A stretch of DNA of 64,000 bases from Combretum micranthum (Eukaryota; Streptophyta; Magnoliopsida; Myrtales; Combretaceae): contig JAMXBD010000426.1 in the NCBI GenBank assembly GCA_024138025.1, positions 558,001-622,000 on the forward strand. The letters run 5' to 3'. Shown here piece by piece: positions 1-10,236 of the stretch. The notes under the pieces are model-generated. The model had not been told where the DNA came from. It did no database searches and was given only the letters and a program-made list of their open reading frames with translations. Position 1 is the first letter of the stretch. Each line of letters starts with the position of its first letter. The position numbers were made by a program, and so were the translations under genes.

Positions 1-2037
1 CCTGACCCTTGGCTTTCCTTCTTTCTTTTCTTTCTGTCCTTCTTTTCATTTTTTATTTTGTAGTAAGTTTCTAAAAATCGTCGACGAAAACTGTAAACAC
101 CAAAAACTTCTAAAATTCATAATTCTCACAATCTATCTTTATTTCTAAATCTGCAAGTTGTATTATGATCCTAACTCCATTCTCTTATAAATAAGAGTAA
201 GCTTGAAATACTTCCATTAGTATTTAGTTCTTGACAAGTTCAAATGTCGAGTTTATCGACAATTATATTGTTTCAATTTGTTCTGAAGATTTTTACGAAA
301 ACCTTAGGTTATAATTAATTCATTGCAATCCTCAATCTTAGAGGAATGTTTTCATGTGCATTATAGGTAAAAACTTGAACTTTCTAGGCCAGCTTTCATA
401 TTACTTTGATTAGTTTGATATGTTCCCACGGTGAGTGAGATTTCTAATGATTTATAGCTCTTATCGCTTGTTGTATGTGTAAAATACTATTTAGAATTTA
501 TTAAAGGAGTGTTTCAATGATATCATGTTATGTTTAATGTGTTATGCAGTTGGAATCACATGAAAATGCAATCATAGAACCTTAAAAAATTTTAAAAACT
601 ACTTAGGGAAGATGACCACTGAGGAGTTGGTGCAAAATTACACTAGTAAGCTAGTGTGGGCTTGTTCGAGTGTCGAGTTTGTACCTTGAATATAGGAAAA
701 AAAAAGCCTCACGTTGAGTTTGATCCCCCAACCTAAGTTAATTTTGGCCTTCCTAAGTATAAGTGGTATGATTAAAAAGTTTGAGTTAAATTAAAAATAA
801 GAATTGAAGACCACTTGGTTTAATGGTTTAAGTTAGCAAAAAGCCTAAAATAGTGGATGGTAATTAAAGTACCGGTTTAAGCTTCAGTTTTGAGAATAAG
901 TAATAATGATTAACATGCATGATGCTATGAGAATGACTTGCTAGAATATGCTTGAGTTTGAATTTCCTCCATTATCTTGTCTAGAATAATATGCATATTG
1001 AGAGATTTCCATGAATCTATTAACAACTATCAAGTTATAAATAAAATCAAATATGCATTGCATAAAACTGCATTACCTTGGTCATTATTGTTCGAAAATG
1101 GAATGACAGGAAATTTAAGTTGTGGATATATCATGTTCATTAAGATATGCCACCTTGGATTGAGCATTTATGACCTTCATGAGAAAATTTAAGTTTAAGT
1201 TCCACTTCATAGGATGAACTAAAAGATAAGGGGAAATCGTGGATTGTGAAACCATGTCGATCCATCATCTTGGGTCTATCATAAGTCTTACGAGATCATT
1301 GACCCAAGACTACATTTAAGGTATCCTATGCCACCTTCGAATTGAGCATTTCAAGCTTCTGTGAGGAAAGAGAACTATTAGACAATTGAACCCAAGATTA
1401 CATTTAAGGTGCCTTAGGGAATAGTTGTGTTTAAGGTATCCTAGGGCTTGCGATATAAATGTTTTTAAGTTGGATGACCTAGAAGCTGATGGCATTAACA
1501 TTCCCCCAAACCTTAGGTTAAGGAGGGATTAAATTTTAGAGTTCACGTTGGTCACCAGAAGATCGCATGTGATGAGTGTATTGCATATGAATGTTTATGC
1601 ATACCATATGTTTGATAACTTGCTTGTTTTTGCTTGTTCAATTGTAATGAGGAAATTACACTTTTATCTCACTGAGCTGTCGTTTTTGCTCACTCCCCTA
1701 TAGTGTGATTAATTGTACAAGTACCCAAGGCAGGTTTATAATCCAGCTCGGCAGACTATTAGGTAAGCTGGTTACTTTGGGATTTTGGGAAGTTTCCGCA
1801 AGGGATTGTAATTTAGAGGCTACCTTGTGTTGGATACTAATGTTTAAGTCTCTTCGGAGAAACTCGATTTTTGTTGTTCAATGTAACTTTTGTTAAGCTA
1901 GACAGTTGATGTAATTTTAAGACAACATCTGAGATGCCTTATATTTGTTCAAGATTATGATTTATTGTTAACTTTATGCTTGTTAGACGCTTCGCAAATG
2001 CTCTATGAATGGCATTGGCATTTCCAGCGGGTTGTCA
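1..2037 (+). repeat. LTR-like non-coding DNA of a Ty3-type retroelement (degenerate)
   Basis: No coding region is supported here. The stretch near 1660-1740 (an A/T-rich lead, then a 'ctgagctgtcg ... ctcactcccct' segment) and the end 'gcgggttgtcaca' at about 2025-2037 resemble the R/U5 part and 3' terminus of long plant Ty3/gypsy LTRs of the Tekay/Del type. The start lies outside the window, so the length cannot be given. It is directly followed by the decayed PMD/MuDR region. The family assignment rests on general resemblance only. Confidence 0.35.
1148..1375 (+). repeat. Imperfect tandem duplication inside the LTR-like region
   Basis: A segment starting 'tgccacctt', followed by 'attgagcattt' and a 'gag(g)aaa' stretch, occurs at about 1148-1185 and again at about 1328-1372, roughly 180 bases apart. 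The 'catttaaggt' motif near 1313 recurs near 1403, with a 'tttaaggtatcctag' variant at about 1430. This looks like local duplication within non-coding repeat DNA. Confidence 0.5.
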
Positions 2038-2049
2038 CAACCAAGGCAC

Positions 2050-2400
2050 CCTCCAGAGCATGATATCTTAGCTTGCTTCTTAAAAATATCATCCCCATCT
2101 ATACTAGCTTCTAGTTGATGCTTACACAAGTGAGGTCAGTTTTGCTTTGTGTGCCCTATGATTGGATGTCTATCAATAGGCAAGCCAAACTAGATTGATA
2201 CATCTTGGAGTGTCAACCCAACCTCACCATGTGACATATGAATGTATGTGCTCTAATCTCTATTTGATAAGAGTTGTAATATATGCCCATTTAATTGTAT
2301 AAGAGGCAACTTGGCTACTTCAATGAAGTCAATCTGCAACAATTAAGGATTTATCTCAATATTGTATTGTAGATACATCTCCTTTAGATTCTTCAAGGAT
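2050..2400 (-). pseudogene. Plant mobile domain (PMD) fragment
   Basis: The minus strand reads a peptide containing GEVGLTLQDVSI, a stop, then FGLPIDRHPIIG. This matches the conserved core of the plant mobile domain (usual form G-E-x-x-x-T-L-Q-D-V-x-x-x-L-G-L-P-x-D-G). In-frame stops near both sides make it a pseudogene. PMDs are known from MAIN-type host genes and from MuDR-type and Ty3-type elements. Here it lies downstream of a decayed MuDR transposase on the same strand, so it is most simply the distal part of that element. A separate PMD gene remnant is possible. Confidence 0.65.
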
Positions 2401-2869
2401 TCCTCCCATTGACAGAATGTAAGTGTGGTATGCTCCTTCACTAAAAAAAAAAGATGAATGTTGCATTATATATTAATATATTATATAAATAATTTCAATA
2501 GATAGTGGAGTCAATCTATATACCTCTCCCACTACATATCCTTGGATTTGTGAATCACCTCCTTTGTCATGAGTGATTTATCTGTTGGACTTAGCTTTAT
2601 TTACATAAGAAATGGTAAATATATGTCATATTTTCAAAAGATGGTCAAACATGTAAAATTAATTATATAGTATAACATTCATAGATTACAACCATATAAA
2701 CATATTACACATTTGGAAATTTTATTGTCTTGTTAATTTTGGTAAGCATTTCTTATTGTGCCTAACCTTTCTACATATTTCATAGTAGTTTTTTGTTGGT
2801 CTTTTCCTAAATTATGATTGTGGAATCGGCCCATTCGTGGTCTTCCTTCTTTCCTCGCCTTGTCATAGG

Positions 2870-3922
2870 TGGTCATGAATGTGTCCATTTACATATAAGA
2901 AAATGTTACTCATTTTGTTAAAAGTTATTATCTCATGAAACTAGCAATCCCTCTCCTTTTCTCTATCTTTTTAGTAGCCCATTTACTGTAAACACAACCT
3001 TTGATGACAGCCTTGTGTGTTGTATTGTGCCTCGTTTAGAATTAACTTATGTAGTTGTAGATTAGTTTTAGAACTAGGGTTGATACAGACAACAATCTTG
3101 CACCCTTCAAAGCCACATTGTAATCATCATTGAGACTGGTTATCATGACCTCATATTTGAAACCTTCATCATGTAGCTGTGTTAATTTCTCCCCGGGATG
3201 TCTATAAAGTTGTTTAAAGCATTTTTGTGTCTTTTCCTAACCTCCTCCATATATAATGTAAAATTTCTTTCTTGTACCTAGAAAGTGGTTGTTGTTATTA
3301 ACTTTTTCATATGGACATTTTTATACTTAGTGTTGAAGTAGCTGGCAATATGTTGTATATATAGCCTCCATTATACAAAAGGGTTTGCCATCCAACATTG
3401 TCATCCTTCAGTACCGTGTACATAGTCTAACCTTTAACTTGTGCAAATGTTAGGGGAACTATGTGATTGACACCATCCATGGTGCATTGCATTCAAGAGG
3501 CTATGGGGATATTTTTCATACAGGAAATTTCCATTAATGCTAACCACTAGCATGTAATGTTTGAAGGCCTGTATGCATGGCCAATGGGCCTAAAATGATA
3601 TTCCTAAGGTTACCTTGTTTTCTTTCTTAGTTGGTTAAATTCACCAAGCCACATATGTACTGGGTAAATTATTAGAATAGCATGTAACAGTTTCGATAAT
3701 TCATTGTATGACTTATCTCAATCACCATACACAGATTTAATCATTTTTCTCTTTCCTCCCCAAACTTTCCCCCTTATTACCTCATGCCCAAAAGTGTCCT
3801 CATTTGCTATTTGGGGGTAGTGATTTCACAATGGGGCCATTCCTAACTTGACCATTAAACATTGGTTTATGAATATTTAGTCCAATTATGGATAATTTTG
3901 ATCAACTCTTTGGTTTATACAT
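2870..3922 (-). pseudogene. MuDR-type (MULE) transposase, catalytic and C-terminal part, decayed
   Basis: Read 3922 to 2870 on the minus strand. The pieces appear in the order of a plant MULE transposase: SVYGD near 3735; then AFKHYMLVVSINGNFLYEKY at 3565-3505, which corresponds to the family's 'DGTFLYGKY' block; then VPLTFAQVKG and a GWQTLL segment; then a C-terminal block with YEVMITSLNDDYN and LKGARLL near 3150-3060. The aspartate usual in the first block is Asn here (SINGNF). Stops and frame changes separate the blocks, so it cannot make active transposase. The N-terminal part lies at 6676-7480, beyond an inserted element. Confidence 0.75.
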
Positions 3923-3930
3923 AAACGCAG
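3923..3930. repeat. Left target-site duplication of the 2.7 kb TIR element
   Basis: AAACGCAG here is matched 7 of 8 by AAACGCGG at 6668-6675, directly outside the two inverted-repeat arms. The MuDR reading frame resumes across the pair when the intervening DNA is removed. Confidence 0.6.
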
Positions 3931-4165
3931 TGTCACGCCTCGAAATAACTGGACCTGAGCTTTTACAGTTGCCACATATAGTACCTTAGGTATTACATGC
4001 ATGGACTTTCTTAAAAAATATATTTATCGTGAACATTTGCTATCCATTTTTAGATTCTGAAATCGTTTAGTAAGATTCTGAAAACAATTGATTTAGTAGT
4101 GGTGAAAATAAACCTTGCAAAAACATTTAAATTTCTTGTTTAAAGCTTTAGGGAATCTAGATTGT
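3931..4165 (+). repeat. Left inverted-repeat arm
   Basis: This arm pairs with 6435-6667 in inverted orientation with few gaps. Shared blocks include 'gaaataactgg', 'gttgccacatata', 'ggtattac/atatg' and 'gtgaaaataaacctt'. Confidence 0.7.
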
Positions 4166-4184
4166 GTTTATGCTTATGTACATT

Positions 4185-5565
4185 AGAAGTTGATTTAGTG
4201 ATTTTGATGATATATGAAGTAAAAATTGCCAAAAATTGATATATGCACAGATGACAAAATTAAGACATCTTGATTAAAATCATGTTAAGATGAATTCAAA
4301 GGTGGCCATATACGCATAAAGATATCTTGATTTTAACCATATCAAGATAAGTACAAAATATGACATTCTTAATGATTAAAAGAACATGAGCATTGCATGT
4401 TTCATATGGACATTATCATATATATGTAGACAAGGATGGAATAACGAATCTATAATCTTTATTTGTTGTTTTTTTGTTTTGTCAGTTAGTTGTTGAAATT
4501 ATATGCTCAATATGGATTTTTATGAGACAATTGGTTACACAATTAACAATTTAATTGTATTAAACTACACTCAATCAGTCAAACAATGTGATGAACAATA
4601 TGCTAGAAAATATATGTATTTTATCTATATTGTTCTCTAGAGATTGTGCAAATTTAACAGGAAAAATTATTGAGCATGACTTTGTCCACAGGTTATGTCG
4701 AGGACTCAACAAGTTCATTCACTAGGGCACGACAAGCTCAAGTCTCAGGCTCAACAAGATCAAAAAAGCACAGTTTCAATGGAGGTCAAATCCAAGGCAT
4801 GACAAGTTCAAGATGCGACAAGCATTAGGGCCCGATAGTTTGAATCTAAGGCTCGAAAAAATCACAGATTTGGTCGAGGGTCAAGATTAAGGCATGATAA
4901 ATTTGAGATGCAACAAGTCGAAAGCGCGATAATTTAAATATGGAGCTGATGTGGCATAAAAAAGCCATTATGCGCATTTAATACTTGGTGACTTAAAGAC
5001 GTTATCTCTAATAGATATTTGAACTTTTGAAGATTATAAATACATATTCCTTTGGAGATCTCCAAGAAAGGACAGTAGTGAAAAAGAAAAGAACTATGAA
5101 GTGACAAATCTTTTTAAGATCTTTTATTTACAAATATACAAATTAGAGAAACTCTCATTATCTTTGTACTTTTGTTCATTAATTTGCAAAATCTGCCAAG
5201 AGAGAGCAAAACATTTAAGTGCTCTATTCTTGAGCATCTTGTGAGTGAAAGGAATATTTTATTTCCTATGTGTTATAAAGCAATTATTGCTCAGCTTGAG
5301 CTTGTGTATTCTAAATCAATAAAGTGGTTATGAAGTCCTCGGTTGGAGGCATTTGTGGATCGAGGAGAGTAGGGAGTGGGTCGAATCCACGTTAAATGTG
5401 GACTCAAATTTTCTATCCTTATCTCTTTTACATTTCTCTTTATAATCATTATTACTATATCCGTTGCTTTTGAAGTTTATTTTGATATGATTGCATAAAA
5501 AATAATTGTTTGTGCATTTTAGGGCAATGTCAATCCCTCCCTCGAGAATTTTCTAGTGCATTTTC
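4185..5565 (+). repeat. Sirevirus (Ty1/copia) LTR-like segment
   Basis: The beginning, 'agaagttgatttagtgatttt' followed by 'gatgatatatgaa', and the end block 'ataaagtggttatgaagtcctcggttgg ... gaggagagtaggg' (5325-5375) resemble long LTRs of Sirevirus-type Ty1/copia elements. The segment ends 'gtgcattttca' near 5565 and is followed by TGGTGTCATATC, which resembles an initiator-Met tRNA primer-binding site. No gag or pol follows, so it is a truncated copy or near-solo LTR. Boundaries are approximate. Confidence 0.5.
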
Positions 5566-6434
5566 ATTGGTGTCATATCATCACGTGTTGTCTCAAGTTA
5601 AGAGTTAAGTTGAAGTTGTTCCATTATCCTTGTAGAGTTTGAGTCTTCCTTAAATCGAGTATGTAGAAGGTTGAAATCACTAAACTAATTCCTATTGTTT
5701 TATATATGCTATATTGCATGGAATATCACTTATGTAAAGTTAAAGAAATATTGAAAATTTAAAAATTCAAATTATGAAATTGAGAAATAAATATTGAATA
5801 AAATAGATGTAAATAGCATTGAGCCTAAATAACACTAAATCTCAATATGTTTGATGAAAATGAAAAAGACAAGAAATCTCAAATGTATGTGATCAATCTC
5901 AACATTTCTTGAAATCAAAGTAGCAAAAACAATGTAACCATAATACTTATAACATATAACTTGATAAATATAAATATTTGACCAATAATCCAAAATTTCT
6001 TTTGAAATGAAATGTAAAAAAAAACTTGAAGGAAAAATGATCAAGTAGTGTAACAAAAACATAATCAAGTAATAATTCTTGAAATAATTAAAAAATTTTG
6101 AGTACTAAAGTTCAAAATTAATATGAAAAAAGTCTTTACCAACAAAAAGTTTAGTGAATTTCGAGGAAGAAATTTTTTTTAAGAGGAAAGAATGAAATAC
6201 CTTAAATCCTTACCTATATAAATTAGAAATTGAATTTAGATAGTTCAAACAAATAAAACAAGTAAACAGTAGAGTAAGAGTAGATAATTTAAAATAACTA
6301 GATTATTAAATAGGTTAAATTAAATTTTGAAATTACATATATCTCTTTTAACTTGTCTATTTGCTTTATCTATCTATTTAGACAAATCCAATTTCATCAA
6401 CTCTTTCAATTATCAACTTAAACTTCATACTCTT

Positions 6435-6667
6435 TCAACTTCAATGCCCTAAATCTTTAAATAGGTAATTTAAATGTTTTTGTAAGGTTTATTTTCACCG
6501 CTGATAAATCTAGTTGTTTTAAGAATCTAACTAAACAATTTCAGAATCTAAAAATGGATAGCAAATATTCACGATAAACATATTTTTTTACGGAATCCAA
6601 TACTGTAATATCTAAGGTATTATATGTGGCAACTATATACACTTAAATCCAGTTATTTCGGGGCATG
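6435..6667 (-). repeat. Right inverted-repeat arm
   Basis: This is the inverted partner of 3931-4165. It ends at the target duplication AAACGCGG (6668-6675). Confidence 0.7.
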
Positions 6668-6675
6668 AAACGCGG

Positions 6676-7480
6676 CCTTCAATTATTGTAATCACAAAAT
6701 TAATGTCCTAACACTTATGGCATGCACGAAGTCACCACTTACAACCGCAACTATCCTCATCTTTGCACACAATTCTTGTATTTGACTCATTAACCATAAA
6801 GTTTTAATGATGTTTAATGTGTCATGTCTCAACTGTGTAGATCAAATTTGATTTAGTGTGTCCTTGCTTCAAAGCGTCAATGAAATCATGCTTTCAAAAC
6901 AAAAAAACTATTAAACATATGATATGTAACCACCACCAACATTCATCTTACTAAGAAATGGAATTTATGCTAGAAGGATATGTCTATCTGCCACTTAGCA
7001 GAAGAAGTAGGCATAACAATGTGTCCTTAGATTTTTTTGATGTCTCTAAATGCTAATCATCATCGGGCGTGCAAATATCAAAAGTCATGTGGTGTTCTTT
7101 AGCATGAAACATTGATCTTGTATATTGATAAACAATTGTTGGAGGCACATCATATCAGATGACTTAGCAAAATCAACAAGTGTCTCTATATCATCACCAT
7201 TAGTAATGTTTTTCAGCGTGAATTCCTATTCTCGAGTCGATGCCATAGACAAATGCTTTTCTATAATACATTTCCACCTATAAGTGCTAGAATTAACTTT
7301 CAACAATTCACAAATCATATTTAGTAGCCTTGAATAATCCAAGTTGACTCTTACTTTCATATTCTTCAGTTGCCCCTTGTTGGAAGATGGCTTGTTTTGA
7401 CCTTGCAAAATTTTTCCAAACAAAGATAACAATTTTGACATATTTTGCCATTTTCACTACTCACTGACACCATAATCATA
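6676..7480 (-). pseudogene. MuDR-type transposase, N-terminal part, decayed
   Basis: On the minus strand an open stretch (7441-7226, continuing to about 7085) has the N-terminal layout of MULE transposases, with a basic-hydrophobic segment followed by EYEFTLKNITNGDDIETLVDFA and an LFINI block. Further on, a knuckle-like stretch with TRIVCKDEDSCGCKW then CHKC reaches the right target duplication, and NFVITIIEGRV runs up to base 6676. The same frame resumes at 3922. Stops are present. The MuDR gene was therefore already in place when the 2.7 kb element inserted. Confidence 0.65.
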
Positions 7481-9600
7481 ACACATATCATGTTTTCCAT
7501 AAAAATGTTACATATATTCTAAGGAGAAGCTAAAACCAAAGTCTAATGCATAGGTGCAAAATGAATACCAAGCCATCAATTTTGATATGAGAAGTTGGTT
7601 CCATTTTACCAAAAGAATAATGCATAAAAATGAAACTACGAATTATGCTAGTTAGTTAATGTAAAAGCCTTAGGGTGTCATCATTCTAGCAGAGCATAGA
7701 TGCAAGCATAATAAAAAATAATCTACCAATCAAAGGCTTGACTAGTGAAAGAGAGAAAATAGATGATATCTTGGAAAAATGATTAAAAGAGACCTGGAAG
7801 AAAAAATTGCATTCTACTTGGGCCACTCACAATAACATTACCATATGAGATTTATATATTTATTGGCATACAAATTAATCCAAAAGAACATTTCTTATCA
7901 ATAAATCTTCACTATTTTTTAAGTATAACATCTACAAGATTCAAATTCTAAGCTTCATTTGGCTTCTAAAAGCAAGCTTGCTTGCCTTAATACATATTGA
8001 GATTTGAGGTTCCAACGCAAAAGGAAGATTACTCCAAATGCATAACGGACCAAAGTGGATTAAACATTCATATTGTTGAACCACCTAATAAAATTGTCCT
8101 ATTGTCTTGGGAACCGAATGACTTTTTGCAAATAAGCAAGGTGTTTTTATCTATTCTTTTGATGAGCTACATGGTAAAAGCTAAAGCCTACACCTTTTTT
8201 TTCAATGACTATAAAAACATTTTTAAAGCGATATGATTGTAAAGTGATACATATAAAAATTAATAAAAACTCTTATCATGGAGGCATTTAACACACAAGT
8301 GGTAAGCACTTTGAAATACTTCAACCATCAAACAACAAGCAGAAATTGAAAATTAAGAGTAAATACTTCCCTTGTAACATTGATTAGCAGGTGAGGAAAA
8401 ATTCAGAAGTGGACTTGGGCAGCAAGGGTTTCATAATGTAAGAGAGAGTTTTCATTTAGAAAAAGAAAATTATGCGCATGAATGAAGAAGAAGAAAGAGG
8501 GTTGGAGTTTTTAAATGTTCTCACGTAAATTGTACTTGTGAATTGTAATTTAAGGAGACTGGTGTGATATGTTTCACCAAAGAGGAAACCACATTTTATT
8601 TGAAGGAAAGATCTCATCTTATTAGGATGATTTATTAGTCGCATTTTATAGATGTGATTTATATATCACATATGCAACATATAATATTTATATATATTTT
8701 AAATCTTGGACTATGCTGCATTTAATTTGAAGAATGGCATATTTTGAATGTCATAAATTTTACCAAACACTGCTACCCCCACACCAAACCCCCCCCCACG
8801 TGTAGAAAAATATCTCATATGGAAAATGCAATCTACTCAAGATAGCTCAAGTCGAACTTTCAATTTGCGATTTTTTAACCCTGGATGTTAGCAATATCGT
8901 AATTAGTAAATACAATTTTATTATAAATAATTTAAATTCAATCTTTAGAATGCGACTTTACAATGTGTATTGGTAATTGATTTTCTATAATTTATATTGT
9001 GGATTTCATTTTCTCCAGGAGTGGTAGATATGTATTGCTCTCCGGAGAAACAGGAAGCAAGTACATATACAGGTCATTTCTAAAATTATGGGAGCTCGCA
9101 GACACAATAATAAACATTTCTTGAAGGGCATTATTGTGAAAAGCATCAATACGCTTGGGGTTGATAGTGATAGTTCATCTAAGGGGGTGTGTGCCCGTTG
9201 CAAATGGTGGAAATCTGCCCAGTAGCGAGACACGTTAAGGACATACAAGCTTAGTTTGGCAAAACCAAGCTCGATCGTTCAGTTAGCAAATGAGTCGAAT
9301 TTAAATGCAAAATAAAGTTGATTTATTAAAACAAACTAACCTAATTCATTAAAATAAGACGAGTTTTAACTCCTATAAAAGCCAGTGAGCCAACCCGTTT
9401 AACTCCATCATTCCCGAGAAAATAATTTTCGGGAACATAGAGTTTAAAGCACTAAGTTTTAGTCATGTAACTAATAAATGGCGTAAACCTTTCAACAACA
9501 ATGAATGGTCTTAGGACTCAGAACAAGGACCACTTACCCATAATTTCATACATCCTGGGCAATCAGCCCCATTCAGGTACTTGGAATTCACATGGTTTGG
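7481..9600. other. Intergenic DNA without a recognised gene
   Basis: Short open frames here (for example 7997-8236 plus, 8456-8644 minus, 9006-9248 minus) show no family motif and no compositional support. A C-homopolymer of about nine bases lies near 8791. Nothing else can be supported. Confidence 0.5.
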
Positions 9601-9794
9601 GGTCCAAAACTCGTATAACGATATCGATGATCCAAATTAAGCCAGAAACAATCCAATGGAGGAAATAGAAAAGGAGGTAATTCTGTAGGGATATGAACCA
9701 AAAGAAGGAAAAAAACAATGCTGTAAATGTGCTGTAAGTAGTGGTCTTCCATATTCAATCTGAAACTTCAGATACAATTTTTGAGTTAAAAAAA

Positions 9795-9800
9795 TTTATT
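9795..9800 (-). terminator. Candidate poly(A) signal of the TGA gene
   Basis: AATAAA on the minus strand, about 290 bases past the TGA stop codon, a usual distance for a plant 3' UTR. The 3' UTR would then cover about 9780-10089. It is placed by sequence only. Confidence 0.4.
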
Positions 9801-10089
9801 GGCTATAGCTACACTAATGGTCATTCATACTATATCAACAAGTTAAAACAATCTAAACCTTTTGGAAGCTTATCAAAAAGAGAAACAGCTAGCTAAAATG
9901 ATTTAGGTAATTTTTCTCTTACCATATTGTGAAAGAAATTGGGAAAAAAAAAAGAGAAGAAAATTACAAGTTATTGGTAAGCAAAGATGAATGCCCCCAA
10001 GCTTGGAATGCTTGCTCCAAAACTAGTGCTATTTTTGTGAGATTAATGATATACACCTTCACCTGAGGCCCGTAAAAAGCATTTGAAAT

Positions 10090-10236
10090 TTACTCCCGTG
10101 GACGGGCCAACCATAGGGAACTAAGAGCACGAAGCCGGGAGAAATAATCATGTATTGCAAGAAGTGCACGAGCAGATTGGCGGGTTGTCAATATGCGATG
10201 CATTTGCTGTAGTGTCTGTTGACGCAAATTATCGGC
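10090..10236 (-). CDS. TGA2: TGA coding exon 8 (stop codon)
   Basis: 48 residues plus TAA. It starts ADNLRQQTLQQMHRILTT after the acceptor TTTCAG and ends with the family's conserved LARPRE terminus. Confidence 0.94.
   Translation of the reverse strand, partial: ADNLRQQTLQQMHRILTTRQSARALLAIHDYFSRLRALSSLWLARPRE

Larger units (their letters stand above)
3931..6667. mobile_element. 2737 bp element with ~235 bp terminal inverted repeats, inserted in the MuDR transposase
   Basis: The left arm (3931-4165) starts TGTCACGCCTCGAAATAACT. The right arm (6435-6667), reverse-complemented, reads CATGCCCCGAAATAACTGG at its end and follows the left arm through an extended block, including the 'ggatagcaaatrttcacgat' region and the 'ctttaggg' end. 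The flanks carry an 8-bp near-perfect target duplication. Long TIRs suggest a MULE-like non-autonomous element, although MULEs usually leave 9 bp. No transposase is seen inside; the interior is mostly a Sirevirus-like LTR. The superfamily is unresolved. Confidence 0.7.
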
